Positions 28,840 through 39,732 of a DNA stretch of 64,000 bases are shown in pieces. Numbering within the stretch: the stretch's first letter is position 1; every line of letters begins with the position of its first letter. The stretch spans positions 17,653 through 81,652 of the forward strand of contig JABDFJ010000003.1 in the NCBI GenBank assembly GCA_013286645.1. Direction: 5' to 3'. The notes beneath the pieces are model-generated. The model did not search any database. It was not told where the DNA came from and was given only the letters and a program-made list of their open reading frames with translations. The position numbers and the translations under genes were made by a program. The DNA comes from Chlamydiota bacterium. Lineage in GTDB: Bacteria; Chlamydiota; Chlamydiia; Chlamydiales; Parachlamydiaceae.

Positions 28840-30422
28840 TGGTCTGGATTTTGTTTGATCGCATATTGTTTTTCCCACGGCTCACCAAACAGGACAATGG
28901 GGTGTTCATTGCGGTCGCGCACAATCATCGCGCTTGAAGTTTTTTGGAATGTCTTTAGATCCCCTAACAGCCAAGCACTGCAATGGTAAGGCAGGTTGTT
29001 AACGAGTGTTTCCACACCGTATTCGTCGCGCAGTCTATACTGCATCACCTCGAATTGCAATTGTCCTACAGCGGCAAAGATGAGGTCGCCACTCAAATCA
29101 TAGGGACGCAACAGCTGGATAGCCCCTTCTTCAGTTAGCTGCAATACCCCTTTATCAAAGGCTTTGCGTTTGCCGATATCCTTAGGGTTCACTCTTGCAA
29201 AAATTTCGGGTTGGAATTTAGGCAGCGGCTTAAAATTGAAGCCACCAGATAGAGAGATCGTATCACCCACAGAGAAAACGCCGGGGTTGATCACACCAAT
29301 AATATCACCAGCAAAGCCGGTATCTAATGTGGTCCGTTCTCCTGCCACCATGCCATGTGGACGGGAAAGTCGCACTTCACGTCCTAGTCGATGGTGTTTA
29401 ACTACGAGGTCGCGCTCAAATTTCCCTGAGCACACGCGTAAAAAAGCCATGCTGTCGCGGTGGCGTTTGTCCATGTTGGCTTGAATTTTAAATACATAGG
29501 CACTAAAGGGATGGGTGATTGGATCGATCAGCACCTCTTCGCCGTTATTGCGATCAGCTACGCGTGCTTGAGGTGGAGGAGCTAGATCCACGAAAGCATC
29601 AAAGAATGGCTCTACGCCAAAATTAGTCAACGCAGACGCAAAGAAGACAGGCGTAACGCTTCCTGCCAAAAAGTCATCATGGTTAAATGCATTGCCCGCC
29701 ATATCGAGCAACTCCAACTCTTGCTTCAACTTATTGACTTCAGCAGCCCCTAGTAGGGCTTCGATTTCAGGACTATCTATGGGATATCTGGCGACATCAG
29801 CTCGCTGTGCACCGCCAACAGAAGTCTTGCTAAAAATCAAACACTCTTTTGTGGGGCGATCGTAAACTCCTTTGAATTCACGTCCTGTGCCTATAGGCCA
29901 ATTGATGGCACTTGAATGGATCTGCAGCACATTTTCCACTTCGTTCATCAAATCCAAAGGATCAAGTCCTGGCATATCCATTTTATTGATAAAAGTAAGT
30001 ACGGGAATACGTCTGAGGCGGCATACCTCAAACAATTTACGCGTTTGCTTTTCCACGCCTTTTGCAGCATCAATCACCATAATCGCACAATCGGCAGCGG
30101 TCAGCGTGCGATAAGTATCTTCTGAAAAGTCTTCGTGACCTGGCGTGTCCAAAACATTGATGACGGTATCTTTATAGATGAACTGCATGGCTGAGGCTGT
30201 GATAGAAATCCCACGCTCTTGCTCCATTGCCATCCAATCGGATGTAGCTGCTTTGCGTCCTTTACGGCCGCGCACCATGCCAGCTGTATGTAGCATACCA
30301 GAATAAAGCAAAAGCTTTTCGGTCAATGTGGTTTTGCCGGCATCAGGGTGGCTGATAATAGCAAAAGTACGACGTTTATTAATTTGATCATTAAGTTGTT
30401 GTTGGGTTAACGCATCACTCAT
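28815..30422 (-). CDS. prfC: Peptide chain release factor 3
   Basis: ISHPDAGKTTLTEKLLLYSG, DTPGHEDFSEDTYRTL, RF3 domain. Confidence 0.96.
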   Translation of the reverse strand: MSDALTQQQLNDQINKRRTFAIISHPDAGKTTLTEKLLLYSGMLHTAGMVRGRKGRKAATSDWMAMEQERGISITASAMQFIYKDTVINVLDTPGHEDFSEDTYRTLTAADCAIMVIDAAKGVEKQTRKLFEVCRLRRIPVLTFINKMDMPGLDPLDLMNEVENVLQIHSSAINWPIGTGREFKGVYDRPTKECLIFSKTSVGGAQRADVARYPIDSPEIEALLGAAEVNKLKQELELLDMAGNAFNHDDFLAGSVTPVFFASALTNFGVEPFFDAFVDLAPPPQARVADRNNGEEVLIDPITHPFSAYVFKIQANMDKRHRDSMAFLRVCSGKFERDLVVKHHRLGREVRLSRPHGMVAGERTTLDTGFAGDIIGVINPGVFSVGDTISLSGGFNFKPLPKFQPEIFARVNPKDIGKRKAFDKGVLQLTEEGAIQLLRPYDLSGDLIFAAVGQLQFEVMQYRLRDEYGVETLVNNLPYHCSAWLLGDLKTFQKTSSAMIVRDRNEHPIVLFGEPWEKQYAIKQNPDHQLVDLLA

Positions 30423-30530
30423 TAGGTGTCATCTCATAAGATTGAAAATCAAAGCTACAGTGTACCTCATTCTTTCTTTTTCAGCTATTCTAAGCGGATA
30501 CATTTATCTTTCTATTTTTATTAGACATCT

Positions 30531-30694
30531 TGCATAACCTACATTTCCCGTGCCCGTGTGCGTGCCCGTGCCCGAAAAATTAAGTTTCTAATGATTAAGT
30601 TTTCAATTCCCTGTAACATTTAAGGTAATCAAGCCGAATTGGCAGGTAATTTCGGGCACGGGCACGCACACGGGCACGGAATTTAGATGATGCA
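30531..30694. repeat. Inverted repeat with GC-rich (CGTGCC)-type 30-bp arms
   Basis: CCGTGCCCGTGTGCGTGCCCGTGCCCGAAA (30548-30577) / TTTCGGGCACGGGCACGCACACGGGCACGG (30650-30679), perfect. Confidence 0.95.
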
Positions 30695-30710
30695 AAAAAA
30701 TGGATAGCCT

Positions 30711-31652
30711 ATGGATCAAGAAAGTCTGTATCAAGAATCGGAAGAGATCCAAGCGCAAAGTGTTGAATATGCTCAATTCTATGCGCTAACCGAGGGAGTA
30801 CATCTTAAAGAGATCACAGCGGAGCTGCTAAGTAGTGCTTTTATTAAAGAAGGCCAAAAACAAATCTTACGCAAGCTTAACCGCCGCGTTTTTGTTTTCA
30901 CCTATCCGAGCGATGGCTTGAAAATTAAAGGATTGATTAGCTTTGTATCTGAGCCGCAACACAATCCAACATTACTCTTTTTGCGCGGTGGCAACCGAAC
31001 TTTTGGCATAACAAATCCCGCCAGCGATTTAATGTCAGTAGGAGATTACACGGTGATCACCACCACTTATCGGGGAGGTGTTAGTGAAGGACACGATGAA
31101 TTTGGCGGTAGGGATGTCGATGATGTTAAAAATTTAATCCTCTTCTTACCCGAATTGGCAAAACAACTCGATCTGCCTTTTAAACAAGAAAAAATGTTTT
31201 TATTAGGTAGGAGTCGAGGGGGGATGGAAATGTTTTTGACCCTAGCGCGCTTCCCAGAACTCCAAGCGCGCTTTGCCAAAATTGTCTCTCTTTCAGGTCT
31301 GTTGGATCTACGCGAAACGATAGCGAAGCGTCCTGATATGAAACAAATGTTTATCGACGACTTCGGCTTGGTGGTGGGGAGTAATGAAGAACAATGGATA
31401 AGCTGGCGAGATCCCCAACTCACAGCATCTAAAATCGATCCCACACTGCCCATTCTAATTATTCAAGGCACTGATGATAATCGCGTTTCCCTTGCCGAAG
31501 GCTATCATATGGTAAGTCAATTGCAATCCCATGGCTGCCATGTTTCTTACTTGGAAATCAAAGGGGCAGATCACTGCTTAGCAAACCAAGATAACTACGT
31601 CGCGCTGATTTTAGATTGGCTTAATATTGACCCCAAAAAAATGGTCAGCTAA
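30711..31652 (+). CDS. Alpha/beta hydrolase (prolyl oligopeptidase-like)
   Basis: LLGRSRGGMEMFL nucleophile elbow, IIQGTDDNRVSL, GADHCLA. Confidence 0.85.
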   Translation: MDQESLYQESEEIQAQSVEYAQFYALTEGVHLKEITAELLSSAFIKEGQKQILRKLNRRVFVFTYPSDGLKIKGLISFVSEPQHNPTLLFLRGGNRTFGITNPASDLMSVGDYTVITTTYRGGVSEGHDEFGGRDVDDVKNLILFLPELAKQLDLPFKQEKMFLLGRSRGGMEMFLTLARFPELQARFAKIVSLSGLLDLRETIAKRPDMKQMFIDDFGLVVGSNEEQWISWRDPQLTASKIDPTLPILIIQGTDDNRVSLAEGYHMVSQLQSHGCHVSYLEIKGADHCLANQDNYVALILDWLNIDPKKMVS

Positions 31653-31702
31653 ATGCTGAATGGAGTATGCTTTTTGCTACTACAATCAGATCAGCCATCT
31701 TT

Positions 31703-34700
31703 ATGGAAAGCAATCTAAAAGTTTTTTTTAGTAATCGTGTTGAAACACTGTTTCAAAGTCTGCAAGGGCAGCTATTCGCGCACTCGCATCCATTGACAAA
31801 GCGCATCCTGATCGTGCCGAGTGCCGCCATGAAATCGTGGTTGATGCTTCAAATGGCCCAGACTTCACAACACGGCATCGCGGCAGGGATTGAAATGGGC
31901 TTTGTCGATCCCTCATTACGGCGGCTCTATACACTGTTACACTTAGGAGCAACAGAAGGTCTTTGCGAGTCCTCGGAGCTGGAGTTGGCTCTTGCGATTG
32001 AGAGCCTCATTGCTGAGATGATTCAGACATTTGCCTTGTTGCCTTTGCAAGAGCAGACGACTTTGCGCCCTTTACTCGCATATCTTGGGGTTGCGCCGCT
32101 CAATGAGAGCTTCCTTTCTAGGCGCAGTGCTAAACGTATTGGGGCCTTGTCCCAGACTTTAGCCAAACTTTTTGTCGATTATGGAAAATATGGGGGCAAG
32201 ATGCTGGCTGAGTGGGCGGCAGAAAATTCCCACGGGAAAAATAGTGGATGGCAGCAGCTGCTGTGGCATAAACTTGAGAAGCTCTTTCAGAGCTGGCAAT
32301 ATCCTTGTCGAAAATTTGACAGTTTTGACATGACTGCAGATTTTGCAGCCGATGATTTGCAAATCCACCTTTTTGGTTTAAGTTATTTGGCTCCCATATA
32401 TCATCGTTTTCTGATGCAGCTGTCTAGCAGGGTACCTGTCTATTATTACATGTTGTCGCCTTGTCAGAAATTTTGGCATGATGTGTTGTCGGACAAAGAA
32501 AGTTTGCGTCTCAAGAAGTTCTGGCAAAGGCGGCAGGTGGCTTTGTCCCAGCAGGAAGCGCTTGAAGACTTTTTGCGCGATAATAATCCGTTGTTGGCGA
32601 ATTTCGGCAAGTTGGGACGTGAAATGACCATGCAGCTCGATGCCAGTGATCCTCAAGTTGAAGATTGCTATTGTCTGCCTCATAGTGTAGTCACAAAAGA
32701 AGCATATAATGATTTGCTGACTCCTGAAGTCAATCTAGAGGGCGGGGCTACTGCTCACATGACATTATTAGAAGCTCTTCAAGCCGATGTGGTCCTTTTG
32801 CGTAATCCTGAGGAATCGGAAAGGATTGCTTTTAGTGCTTATGATGGCAGTGTGCAGATTCATGCGGCACCAAAGCCTATGCGTGAAGTGCAAGTGATCT
32901 ATGATACGATTTTATCTATCATTGAAAAGCATGCCCATGATTCTATCCCTATCACTCCAGGTGATGTGGTCGTGATGGCTTCCAATCTCACGACATATGA
33001 ACCTTTCATTCATGCCGTCTTCGAATCGCAAGAGAGCTGCCTCGCGGCACATCTCATCGATGTGCAGCGCCCAGCACAAAATACTTTCGTGCAAGGTTTT
33101 TTACATTTATTGCGTTTGCCACAAGGGCGTTGGGAGATGGCTTCGTTGCTGCGTCTCTTTGAATTTCCATCTTTTCAAGCTAAGCATCACATCAAGCCTG
33201 AAGATGTACAACTGTTGCATCAATGGGTGCGCGCCGCTGATATCCGTTGGGGGAAGGATCCTTCCCATCGCAATGAGCTACTCAAGCGCGATCATTGTGC
33301 GAAAGATATGGATAGCGATTGTTGGCAAGGCACGTGGGAACATGGTTTGGGTCGATTGCTTGAAGGATTGGCCATGCTTTCACCGGTTGTTATGGCAGAT
33401 GTCGATTTAGCTTACGCCCCCATTGAGAGAATTGATGCTAGCCAAGGCGAGTTGCTTGGGAATTTTTTACGCCTGTTGCGTGCTTTACAGACTGATTTAA
33501 AGCCGCTGATGGGTGATATGCAACTTTCGCTCACCGATTGGTCGGCCTATCTTAAGTGCTTGTGTGATGCCTATTTCGTAGCAGGTAGAGAAAAAGAGGA
33601 GGATGAAGGAAGCAATCTGGTGCTGGCACAACTCGCCACCTTAAAAAATGTCGATGCGCGCATCAAAGACAGAACTTTTGCTTTCCATTCGATCCAACGC
33701 CATCTGGAAAAGGCCTTTCAAACGCATACGAGTATCTATCGTGAATCAAATTTACAAGCCGTGCGCTTTTGTTCATTATTGCCTATGCGTGCTGTGCCAG
33801 CCAAGGTGGTCATTCTCATGGGAATGGGTGATGGTGAATTTCCACGCAGTGAGCAGGCTCTTTCCTTAAATTTATTAGCAGAACATGCTCAAGGGGATTA
33901 TTACCCTTCACAGATGGATTTCGATCGCTATCTCTTTCTAGAGGCGTTGTTGTCGGCGCGTAACTATTTTATTTTGAGTTATGTCTCACAAAAACCCGGT
34001 AATGCCCTAAACCTATCGCCATCCTTGTTAGTCACCGAACTCCTTTCATATTTAGATAAAGCCTACAGCATACCTAAGGGATTGCTTTCTCAACAGTGTT
34101 GCCGCAACCATATGCTTTTTGCTTTTCATCACACCTACTTTTCTGCGGACAAAGCATTCCAGAGCTATTCTTTGAATCACTATCGCGCGGCTACTGCCTA
34201 CTATCACCAAGAGAAAAATCCCTCTCATACATTCTTGCAAAACTTTTTACCACAAACGATGGTCAGCGATATGTCGTCCCAGGATATCGTCATCGACCTG
34301 GCTGATCTCTCCGCTTTTACACGCAGTCCTTTGAAAGTCTATTTAAATAAAGCTCTTGATATCTATCTCGATCGTTCCAGCGACAGGGTACTAAAAAAGC
34401 ATGAAGACTTATTGCTATCACCACTGGGCAATGCCATCCTCTTAAAAAATGCCATGCGCACTCCCGTAGATGCTGTGTTAACGCATGCCAAGAAAAGTGG
34501 GGCGTTGCCGAGTGGACCATTCAGAGCGCTAGAAGTGGCACGTTTCAAACGTGAAGTCGATGTGGTAAAGAACAACCTCGATGCACATGCCATCGCTCCA
34601 GATGCACTCTTTAGCTTAGAGTTTAATGCGCGCTACACAGAAGTCAAACAAGTCGCTACTGGCTGGCAAATGCCACCTCTGCATTTAGAAGTGCCTCAGG

Positions 34701-35215
34701 TGGGTAAAGTAAAACTAGTAGGTAGACTAGAAACTGTTTCCATGCAAGGCTTGGTGGTGTTGGCTGAGGATGATATCAAAGAGGCTATCAAAGCGTGGCC
34801 AAGTTGGCTTGTTTTTTGCTGTTTGGTAAATACTTATGCTCTGCCCATGGCGCAGCGGTTACTTTTTGTCAAAGGCAAACAAAGTAAAGCTAAGGAGGAT
34901 AGTTTTAGTCAGCCACAGGTATTGTTGACTCACTTTTTGGAGTATTATTTCCTTGGTTTGAAGAGTCCATCACCGCTACTGCCCGAGTGTGTACAGCCGA
35001 TCATGGTGGGAAATTTTGATAAGGTCAAAGATCTTTATCAAACCGCTGTCGAAGATGAATTTCGACCCACTTATGATGAATATTTGAAATGGATGAAGCG
35101 TAGTTCACCTCATACCGATATCGAGGCAGGGAATTCCCATTGGCAAGCGTTAGCTAAAAAGCTATTTGTGGATATGACGCAAGCCTGGTATCCGAAGAAA
35201 GGACAGACAATCTAA
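31703..35215 (+). CDS. recC: Exodeoxyribonuclease V gamma subunit RecC (ORF open from 31667)
   Basis: Size, RecC motifs (LLPMRAVPAKVVILMGMGDGEFPR, NFLRLLRAL), coupled to recB. Confidence 0.92.
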   Translation: MESNLKVFFSNRVETLFQSLQGQLFAHSHPLTKRILIVPSAAMKSWLMLQMAQTSQHGIAAGIEMGFVDPSLRRLYTLLHLGATEGLCESSELELALAIESLIAEMIQTFALLPLQEQTTLRPLLAYLGVAPLNESFLSRRSAKRIGALSQTLAKLFVDYGKYGGKMLAEWAAENSHGKNSGWQQLLWHKLEKLFQSWQYPCRKFDSFDMTADFAADDLQIHLFGLSYLAPIYHRFLMQLSSRVPVYYYMLSPCQKFWHDVLSDKESLRLKKFWQRRQVALSQQEALEDFLRDNNPLLANFGKLGREMTMQLDASDPQVEDCYCLPHSVVTKEAYNDLLTPEVNLEGGATAHMTLLEALQADVVLLRNPEESERIAFSAYDGSVQIHAAPKPMREVQVIYDTILSIIEKHAHDSIPITPGDVVVMASNLTTYEPFIHAVFESQESCLAAHLIDVQRPAQNTFVQGFLHLLRLPQGRWEMASLLRLFEFPSFQAKHHIKPEDVQLLHQWVRAADIRWGKDPSHRNELLKRDHCAKDMDSDCWQGTWEHGLGRLLEGLAMLSPVVMADVDLAYAPIERIDASQGELLGNFLRLLRALQTDLKPLMGDMQLSLTDWSAYLKCLCDAYFVAGREKEEDEGSNLVLAQLATLKNVDARIKDRTFAFHSIQRHLEKAFQTHTSIYRESNLQAVRFCSLLPMRAVPAKVVILMGMGDGEFPRSEQALSLNLLAEHAQGDYYPSQMDFDRYLFLEALLSARNYFILSYVSQKPGNALNLSPSLLVTELLSYLDKAYSIPKGLLSQQCCRNHMLFAFHHTYFSADKAFQSYSLNHYRAATAYYHQEKNPSHTFLQNFLPQTMVSDMSSQDIVIDLADLSAFTRSPLKVYLNKALDIYLDRSSDRVLKKHEDLLLSPLGNAILLKNAMRTPVDAVLTHAKKSGALPSGPFRALEVARFKREVDVVKNNLDAHAIAPDALFSLEFNARYTEVKQVATGWQMPPLHLEVPQVGKVKLVGRLETVSMQGLVVLAEDDIKEAIKAWPSWLVFCCLVNTYALPMAQRLLFVKGKQSKAKEDSFSQPQVLLTHFLEYYFLGLKSPSPLLPECVQPIMVGNFDKVKDLYQTAVEDEFRPTYDEYLKWMKRSSPHTDIEAGNSHWQALAKKLFVDMTQAWYPKKGQTI

Positions 35216-38200
35216 TGACAGTATTTAACGTTTTAGACCGCCACCAAGCTGTCCATCGGCACGCGCTCCTCGAAGCTTCTGCTGGTACAGGAAAGACTTT
35301 TGCCATCGAAAATGTGGTCGTTCGCTTGCTCATTGAAAGCCATGAAGAGTCTCTCCCATTGACTATTGATAAAATACTCATCGTTACCTTTACACGAGCT
35401 GCTACGCGCGACCTTAAAGAACGCATTCGTGCCAATCTAGAAAAAGCTTTGCATATCTTCAAATGTTTTCTTAGTGGACAGTCCATGGCGTCGGGATGTC
35501 CTGATTACCTAAAGATGCATCTAGAGAAAGGATTTGAAAACGTTAAGGCGGCCAAGCGCTTAGTTGAACAGGCGTTGTTTGCCTTTGATGAAGCCCAAAT
35601 CTTTACTATCCATGGATTCTGTTGGCGCATGTTGAAAAATTATGCCTTAGAAGGGGGACTTAGCCTAGAGACTAGCTGCCGGGAAGAGCAGCCGTTGCTG
35701 GCTAGTGTCTTGTTGCAAGTCGTGCGCGACTTCTTGCGCACCGAACTCCACACTGATGCCTACAGCACAGAGCAACTGCGTATCCTGCTCAAAAGAGCAG
35801 GTGGAGAGATCGACAAATTGCAAACTAGCTTGCTTGATGTGGTATCGCGCGGCATCGACATCTTAGCACCACCTACTTTTAGCGCGTTATTCGTCCAATT
35901 TCAGCGCGCGATGCATAAGCTAAAACAAGAGCATCTTTTGGAAGGGGCAAAAATCATTGCTGATTTCATCTTGCAAGCCCCCAACTATAAGGAGCTATGC
36001 GATCGCAGCAAACAGATCAAACCAGTGGTGATGGAAAAAATCCAATGTTTTGCTGCCTTATTTGATCGCAATGCATGGACCACCGAGGATTTTGAACTCT
36101 TAATTCGCGATGGAGTCTTCGTGGTGGAAGCTTTGGATGCAAGTCGGTTATTGCAGAGGACAAAAGCGATTGATCCCAAGGAGATCCATTATCCGTTGTT
36201 GGTAGAGACGCTGCAGCAGACATTGGGCGGCATTGTCGAGCAAGCCAGCAATGAAACGGCATTATTTGCACGTTTAGCTAGCGACTGTCAGCACTTTGTG
36301 CGTAGGTATCAAGAGGAAGAAGAGTTGCTTGGGCATAATGACTTGCTCTTCAAAATGAAAGAAGCGCTCAAGCATCCCTTATTTGCGGCTCGGGTGCGTC
36401 AAGCCTATCGCGCTGCTATTGTAGATGAGTTCCAAGATACTGATCCTATTCAATGGGAAATATTTGAAACGCTTTTTGCCCTTTCCAAAGAGGTTTGGCC
36501 TGGCTACCTCTATCTCGTGGGGGATCCGAAGCAGTCGATTTATGCCTTTCGCCAAGCAGACATCTATACCTATTTGGCGGCGGCCGAGCGCTTGGGAGCA
36601 AAGGCCTGGGCTACATTAGATACCAATTTCCGTTCACAGCCTAAGCTCGTGTCAGCATTAAATGTTTTGTTTAGTGCTGTGCCGGGATTGTTCCCCTTGC
36701 CGCGACTCAATCAAGATTTGCCCTATCGCCACGTGCATGCGGGTAAAAGCGACCATCGTCCTTTTAGAGACAGTGAGGCTTGCCTACACTTTTGGGTAGC
36801 GCAGACACAAGAATCTAAAAAGCTCTCTGCTAAAGAGTACGAAGAACAATTTTTCTTCCCAGCTATTACCAAGGAGCTGGTCCGCTTAGATGCTGAGGAA
36901 GGGGTAGGTTTTGGACAGTGTGCTATTTTAGTCAGCGATAGATATCAAGCCGAGCGCCTTAGTCGTTTTCTCAAAGCCCATCACTTGCCAGTCAAAACAC
37001 AGAAGGGGGACGAGCTCGCTAAAAGTCCAGCTGTGGAGATGATGCGCGAAGTCATCCAAGGCATTTTATATTATCGACGGCCAAGTGCTTTAAAATTAGC
37101 TCTTAGTTGCCGTGTGATCGGCATGACGCATGCTGAATTGCTAGGCATAGAGAGCGAAGAGGAAAGGCTAGCTTCTATCATGCAGCAGTGTGAGTGGTTG
37201 CGCCAGATGCTATTTGATGGTGGCTTTGGTCGCTTTTATACCGCCTTCATGCAAACGTCATGGCATGCGCATGGACTTTGTGTGACTGAATGCCTTCTAC
37301 AACAAGTTGGAGGAGACGAGTTCTACTGTCAATGGCAAGACGTGGCTGAATTACTCATCGCTGAAGAGGTTGTACGCAATTTATCCCCCGAAGGGCTAAT
37401 TGCTTTTCTTGATGAGTTCGAGGTATTGGCAAGTTATGATGACGAGCGTATGAAATGTTACTTAGATCTCGAGGAAGATGGGGTCTCTGTGCTGACAACA
37501 CATATTAGCAAGGGCTTGGAATTCGATGTTGTCTTCGCATTGGGTATGATGACACGTCCTAAAAGCACCGAAAAAAAACTCATTCTTATTAAGCAAGATA
37601 AGGATCAATATCTGGGTGCTGCCACCCATTCCGATGCGGCCTATCTACAGCATTGTCAGGAAATTGACGCCGAAAAAATGCGTCAATTGTACGTCGCTTT
37701 TACGCGCGCAAAATACCGCCTCTATTTGCCCGTCGTAGCTCAGGAGGAGAACAGTGATCTTCCATTGGGGACAGCTTCGCCGATGGAATTGCTGTTGGCA
37801 CGTCTTGAAAAGCCTATTTCGAATTATCAAGATGTTTATCAAAGTATAGGTACCTTTGATGTTGAATGTTTCAAACAGTTTGTGGCTAAACACTGCACGT
37901 TAATGCAGTTGCACATGTTGCCAGCAGCAGGTGCCAATCAAGGCAGTCGACAGTCTTCTCCTGCGCCTTGTCTGCTGCTACCCCCAACGGTCGTGGTGCC
38001 AGGTGGAGTGTGTTGTATGCAGTCATTTACCTCCCTATCACAAGGCAAGCACACTTTATCCCTCGAACCTGATGAAACAGCGCGCGCGCCGCATGAGTTT
38101 GCCATCGAGATTAAATCGCCTCATACCTTGCCCTCTGGAAATGCCACAGGCACGCTATTGCATTATATTCTTGAAACGATCCCTTTTCATTGTGTTAAAG

Positions 38201-38724
38201 AGATGTCCACTTGGACCGAATTAGTGCCTTTGATTCAACCCATGCTCGATGATACGGAGTTCATGGGGTGGAGAGATGTGCTGGCAAAAATAGTGTATGA
38301 CGCGCTCACAGTGCCGTTTCCGGGTGTCGATCATCGTTTCTGCTTGGCGGATGTCGATCCGAAGCGCATCTATCGTGAAACGGAGTTTTTATTCCCTTGT
38401 GATGAAAATTCTCTTTTTGAGGAAGTTCCTGTGCGTAAAGGCTATCTAAAGGGCGTGATCGACTTGTTTTTTGAACATGCTGGGAAATACTATTTGCTCG
38501 ATTGGAAAAGCAATTGGCTTGGACCCACTTTGGAATACTACACAGCGAGTCATCTGCAAAAGGCCATGGCAGCAAATCAATATGATTTGCAGGCAAAACT
38601 CTATATGGAGGCTTTACAGCGCTATCTTAAGATATTCAATCTTCCCTTTGAAACTGTTTTTGGAGGCACCTTTTACTGCTTCTTGCGGGGATTAAGCCCC
38701 AATGCCGGCATTTGGCGCAATTGA
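35215..38724 (+). CDS. recB: Exodeoxyribonuclease V beta subunit RecB
   Basis: EASAGTGKTFAIENVVVRLL, VDEFQDTDPIQWEIFETLF, nuclease motif GVIDLFFEHAGKYYLLDWKSNWLG. Confidence 0.96.
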   Translation: MTVFNVLDRHQAVHRHALLEASAGTGKTFAIENVVVRLLIESHEESLPLTIDKILIVTFTRAATRDLKERIRANLEKALHIFKCFLSGQSMASGCPDYLKMHLEKGFENVKAAKRLVEQALFAFDEAQIFTIHGFCWRMLKNYALEGGLSLETSCREEQPLLASVLLQVVRDFLRTELHTDAYSTEQLRILLKRAGGEIDKLQTSLLDVVSRGIDILAPPTFSALFVQFQRAMHKLKQEHLLEGAKIIADFILQAPNYKELCDRSKQIKPVVMEKIQCFAALFDRNAWTTEDFELLIRDGVFVVEALDASRLLQRTKAIDPKEIHYPLLVETLQQTLGGIVEQASNETALFARLASDCQHFVRRYQEEEELLGHNDLLFKMKEALKHPLFAARVRQAYRAAIVDEFQDTDPIQWEIFETLFALSKEVWPGYLYLVGDPKQSIYAFRQADIYTYLAAAERLGAKAWATLDTNFRSQPKLVSALNVLFSAVPGLFPLPRLNQDLPYRHVHAGKSDHRPFRDSEACLHFWVAQTQESKKLSAKEYEEQFFFPAITKELVRLDAEEGVGFGQCAILVSDRYQAERLSRFLKAHHLPVKTQKGDELAKSPAVEMMREVIQGILYYRRPSALKLALSCRVIGMTHAELLGIESEEERLASIMQQCEWLRQMLFDGGFGRFYTAFMQTSWHAHGLCVTECLLQQVGGDEFYCQWQDVAELLIAEEVVRNLSPEGLIAFLDEFEVLASYDDERMKCYLDLEEDGVSVLTTHISKGLEFDVVFALGMMTRPKSTEKKLILIKQDKDQYLGAATHSDAAYLQHCQEIDAEKMRQLYVAFTRAKYRLYLPVVAQEENSDLPLGTASPMELLLARLEKPISNYQDVYQSIGTFDVECFKQFVAKHCTLMQLHMLPAAGANQGSRQSSPAPCLLLPPTVVVPGGVCCMQSFTSLSQGKHTLSLEPDETARAPHEFAIEIKSPHTLPSGNATGTLLHYILETIPFHCVKEMSTWTELVPLIQPMLDDTEFMGWRDVLAKIVYDALTVPFPGVDHRFCLADVDPKRIYRETEFLFPCDENSLFEEVPVRKGYLKGVIDLFFEHAGKYYLLDWKSNWLGPTLEYYTASHLQKAMAANQYDLQAKLYMEALQRYLKIFNLPFETVFGGTFYCFLRGLSPNAGIWRN

Positions 38725-38741
38725 ACTAAAAGAGCGAAGCG

Positions 38742-38853
38742 AATGGACATGGACGAATTGGACTACCTGGACTACCTGGACTATCTGGACGAATTGGACT
38801 ATTGAATAGAGCTGTCCAATTCGTCCAGGTAGTCCAATTCGTCCATGTCCATT
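38742..38853. repeat. Nonameric (GGACNNNNN) palindromic repeat N1
   Basis: 31-nt arms AATGGACATGGACGAATTGGACTACCTGGAC and its inverse; 9-bp units GGACTACCT/GGACGAATT; 17 bp after recB stop. Confidence 0.93.
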
Positions 38854-38985
38854 TCCATGTTGTTTTTTAGCAATACAATGTTTGTTTACAAACGATGTTT
38901 GTATAATAAAAAGAATGTATAAAAGCTTGCTTTATTAAATAATAAAGTTTATAATATTGATTTATTTAATTATTGCGAGGTTTTT

Positions 38986-39612
38986 ATGACGCCATTAACT
39001 ACCATATCTTCATGTCCTGACATTAGCGCTGCTTATCAAGAAGGATATCAAGCAGGGCGAGCTAGCGTGTTGAAACCATTGGATGTCAAGTCAGTTCATA
39101 TCAATCATGAAATGATGCTTGAAAATCCAGAGGAAAGATCAGCTCTGGCCAGATATGCTGATTATGTTGGCTACATTCCTGGCATTGGAAGTGCGATTGG
39201 AGTGACGCGCGTGGTTTGTGGGATTGCAATGAGGGTGTTCAAAGCAATCGATCTGTTACTTTGTAAAGCAATGCAAAAATTAAGCCGTGCGGGTTCTTTA
39301 GCCGAGCGCAGTTGGAGTCAATTAGCCGACACTTGCTCTTTTCCTATGAGAAGAGCAGTTGATGAAATGAAACGAGGCTTGCTTGAGATCATACCAGGAG
39401 TTTCACTCGTCTATCACTGGAAGCAATCGAAGGATGAGAGCAAAGGTAAAATTATGTCTGGAACAGCGTGTGGGCACTATATATACAAAGCCTCCGATGC
39501 CCAAAATAACCATTATCTGTGCTATAGCCAAAGGCGCCACGATGGCCAAGCTTCTTGGAAAGTTATTATCGATGAAGAAGGCGATTGGTTAGAAGTTACT
39601 TTCAAAGTCTAA
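38986..39612 (+). CDS. Hypothetical protein, chlamydial-type
   Basis: YVGYIPGIGSAIGVTRVVCGI hydrophobic segment reminiscent of chlamydial lineage-specific proteins. Confidence 0.6.
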   Translation: MTPLTTISSCPDISAAYQEGYQAGRASVLKPLDVKSVHINHEMMLENPEERSALARYADYVGYIPGIGSAIGVTRVVCGIAMRVFKAIDLLLCKAMQKLSRAGSLAERSWSQLADTCSFPMRRAVDEMKRGLLEIIPGVSLVYHWKQSKDESKGKIMSGTACGHYIYKASDAQNNHYLCYSQRRHDGQASWKVIIDEEGDWLEVTFKV

Positions 39613-39732
39613 TCGTCAGGGCGATGTTTTGAAGATCAGGTATGACGATTTTCTTACAATTTTTCTAAAAGAAATCCTTCTACTATGATATTCTTGGTTC
39701 ATCACCTAAATTAACGCATCAAAAGCCTTTTT

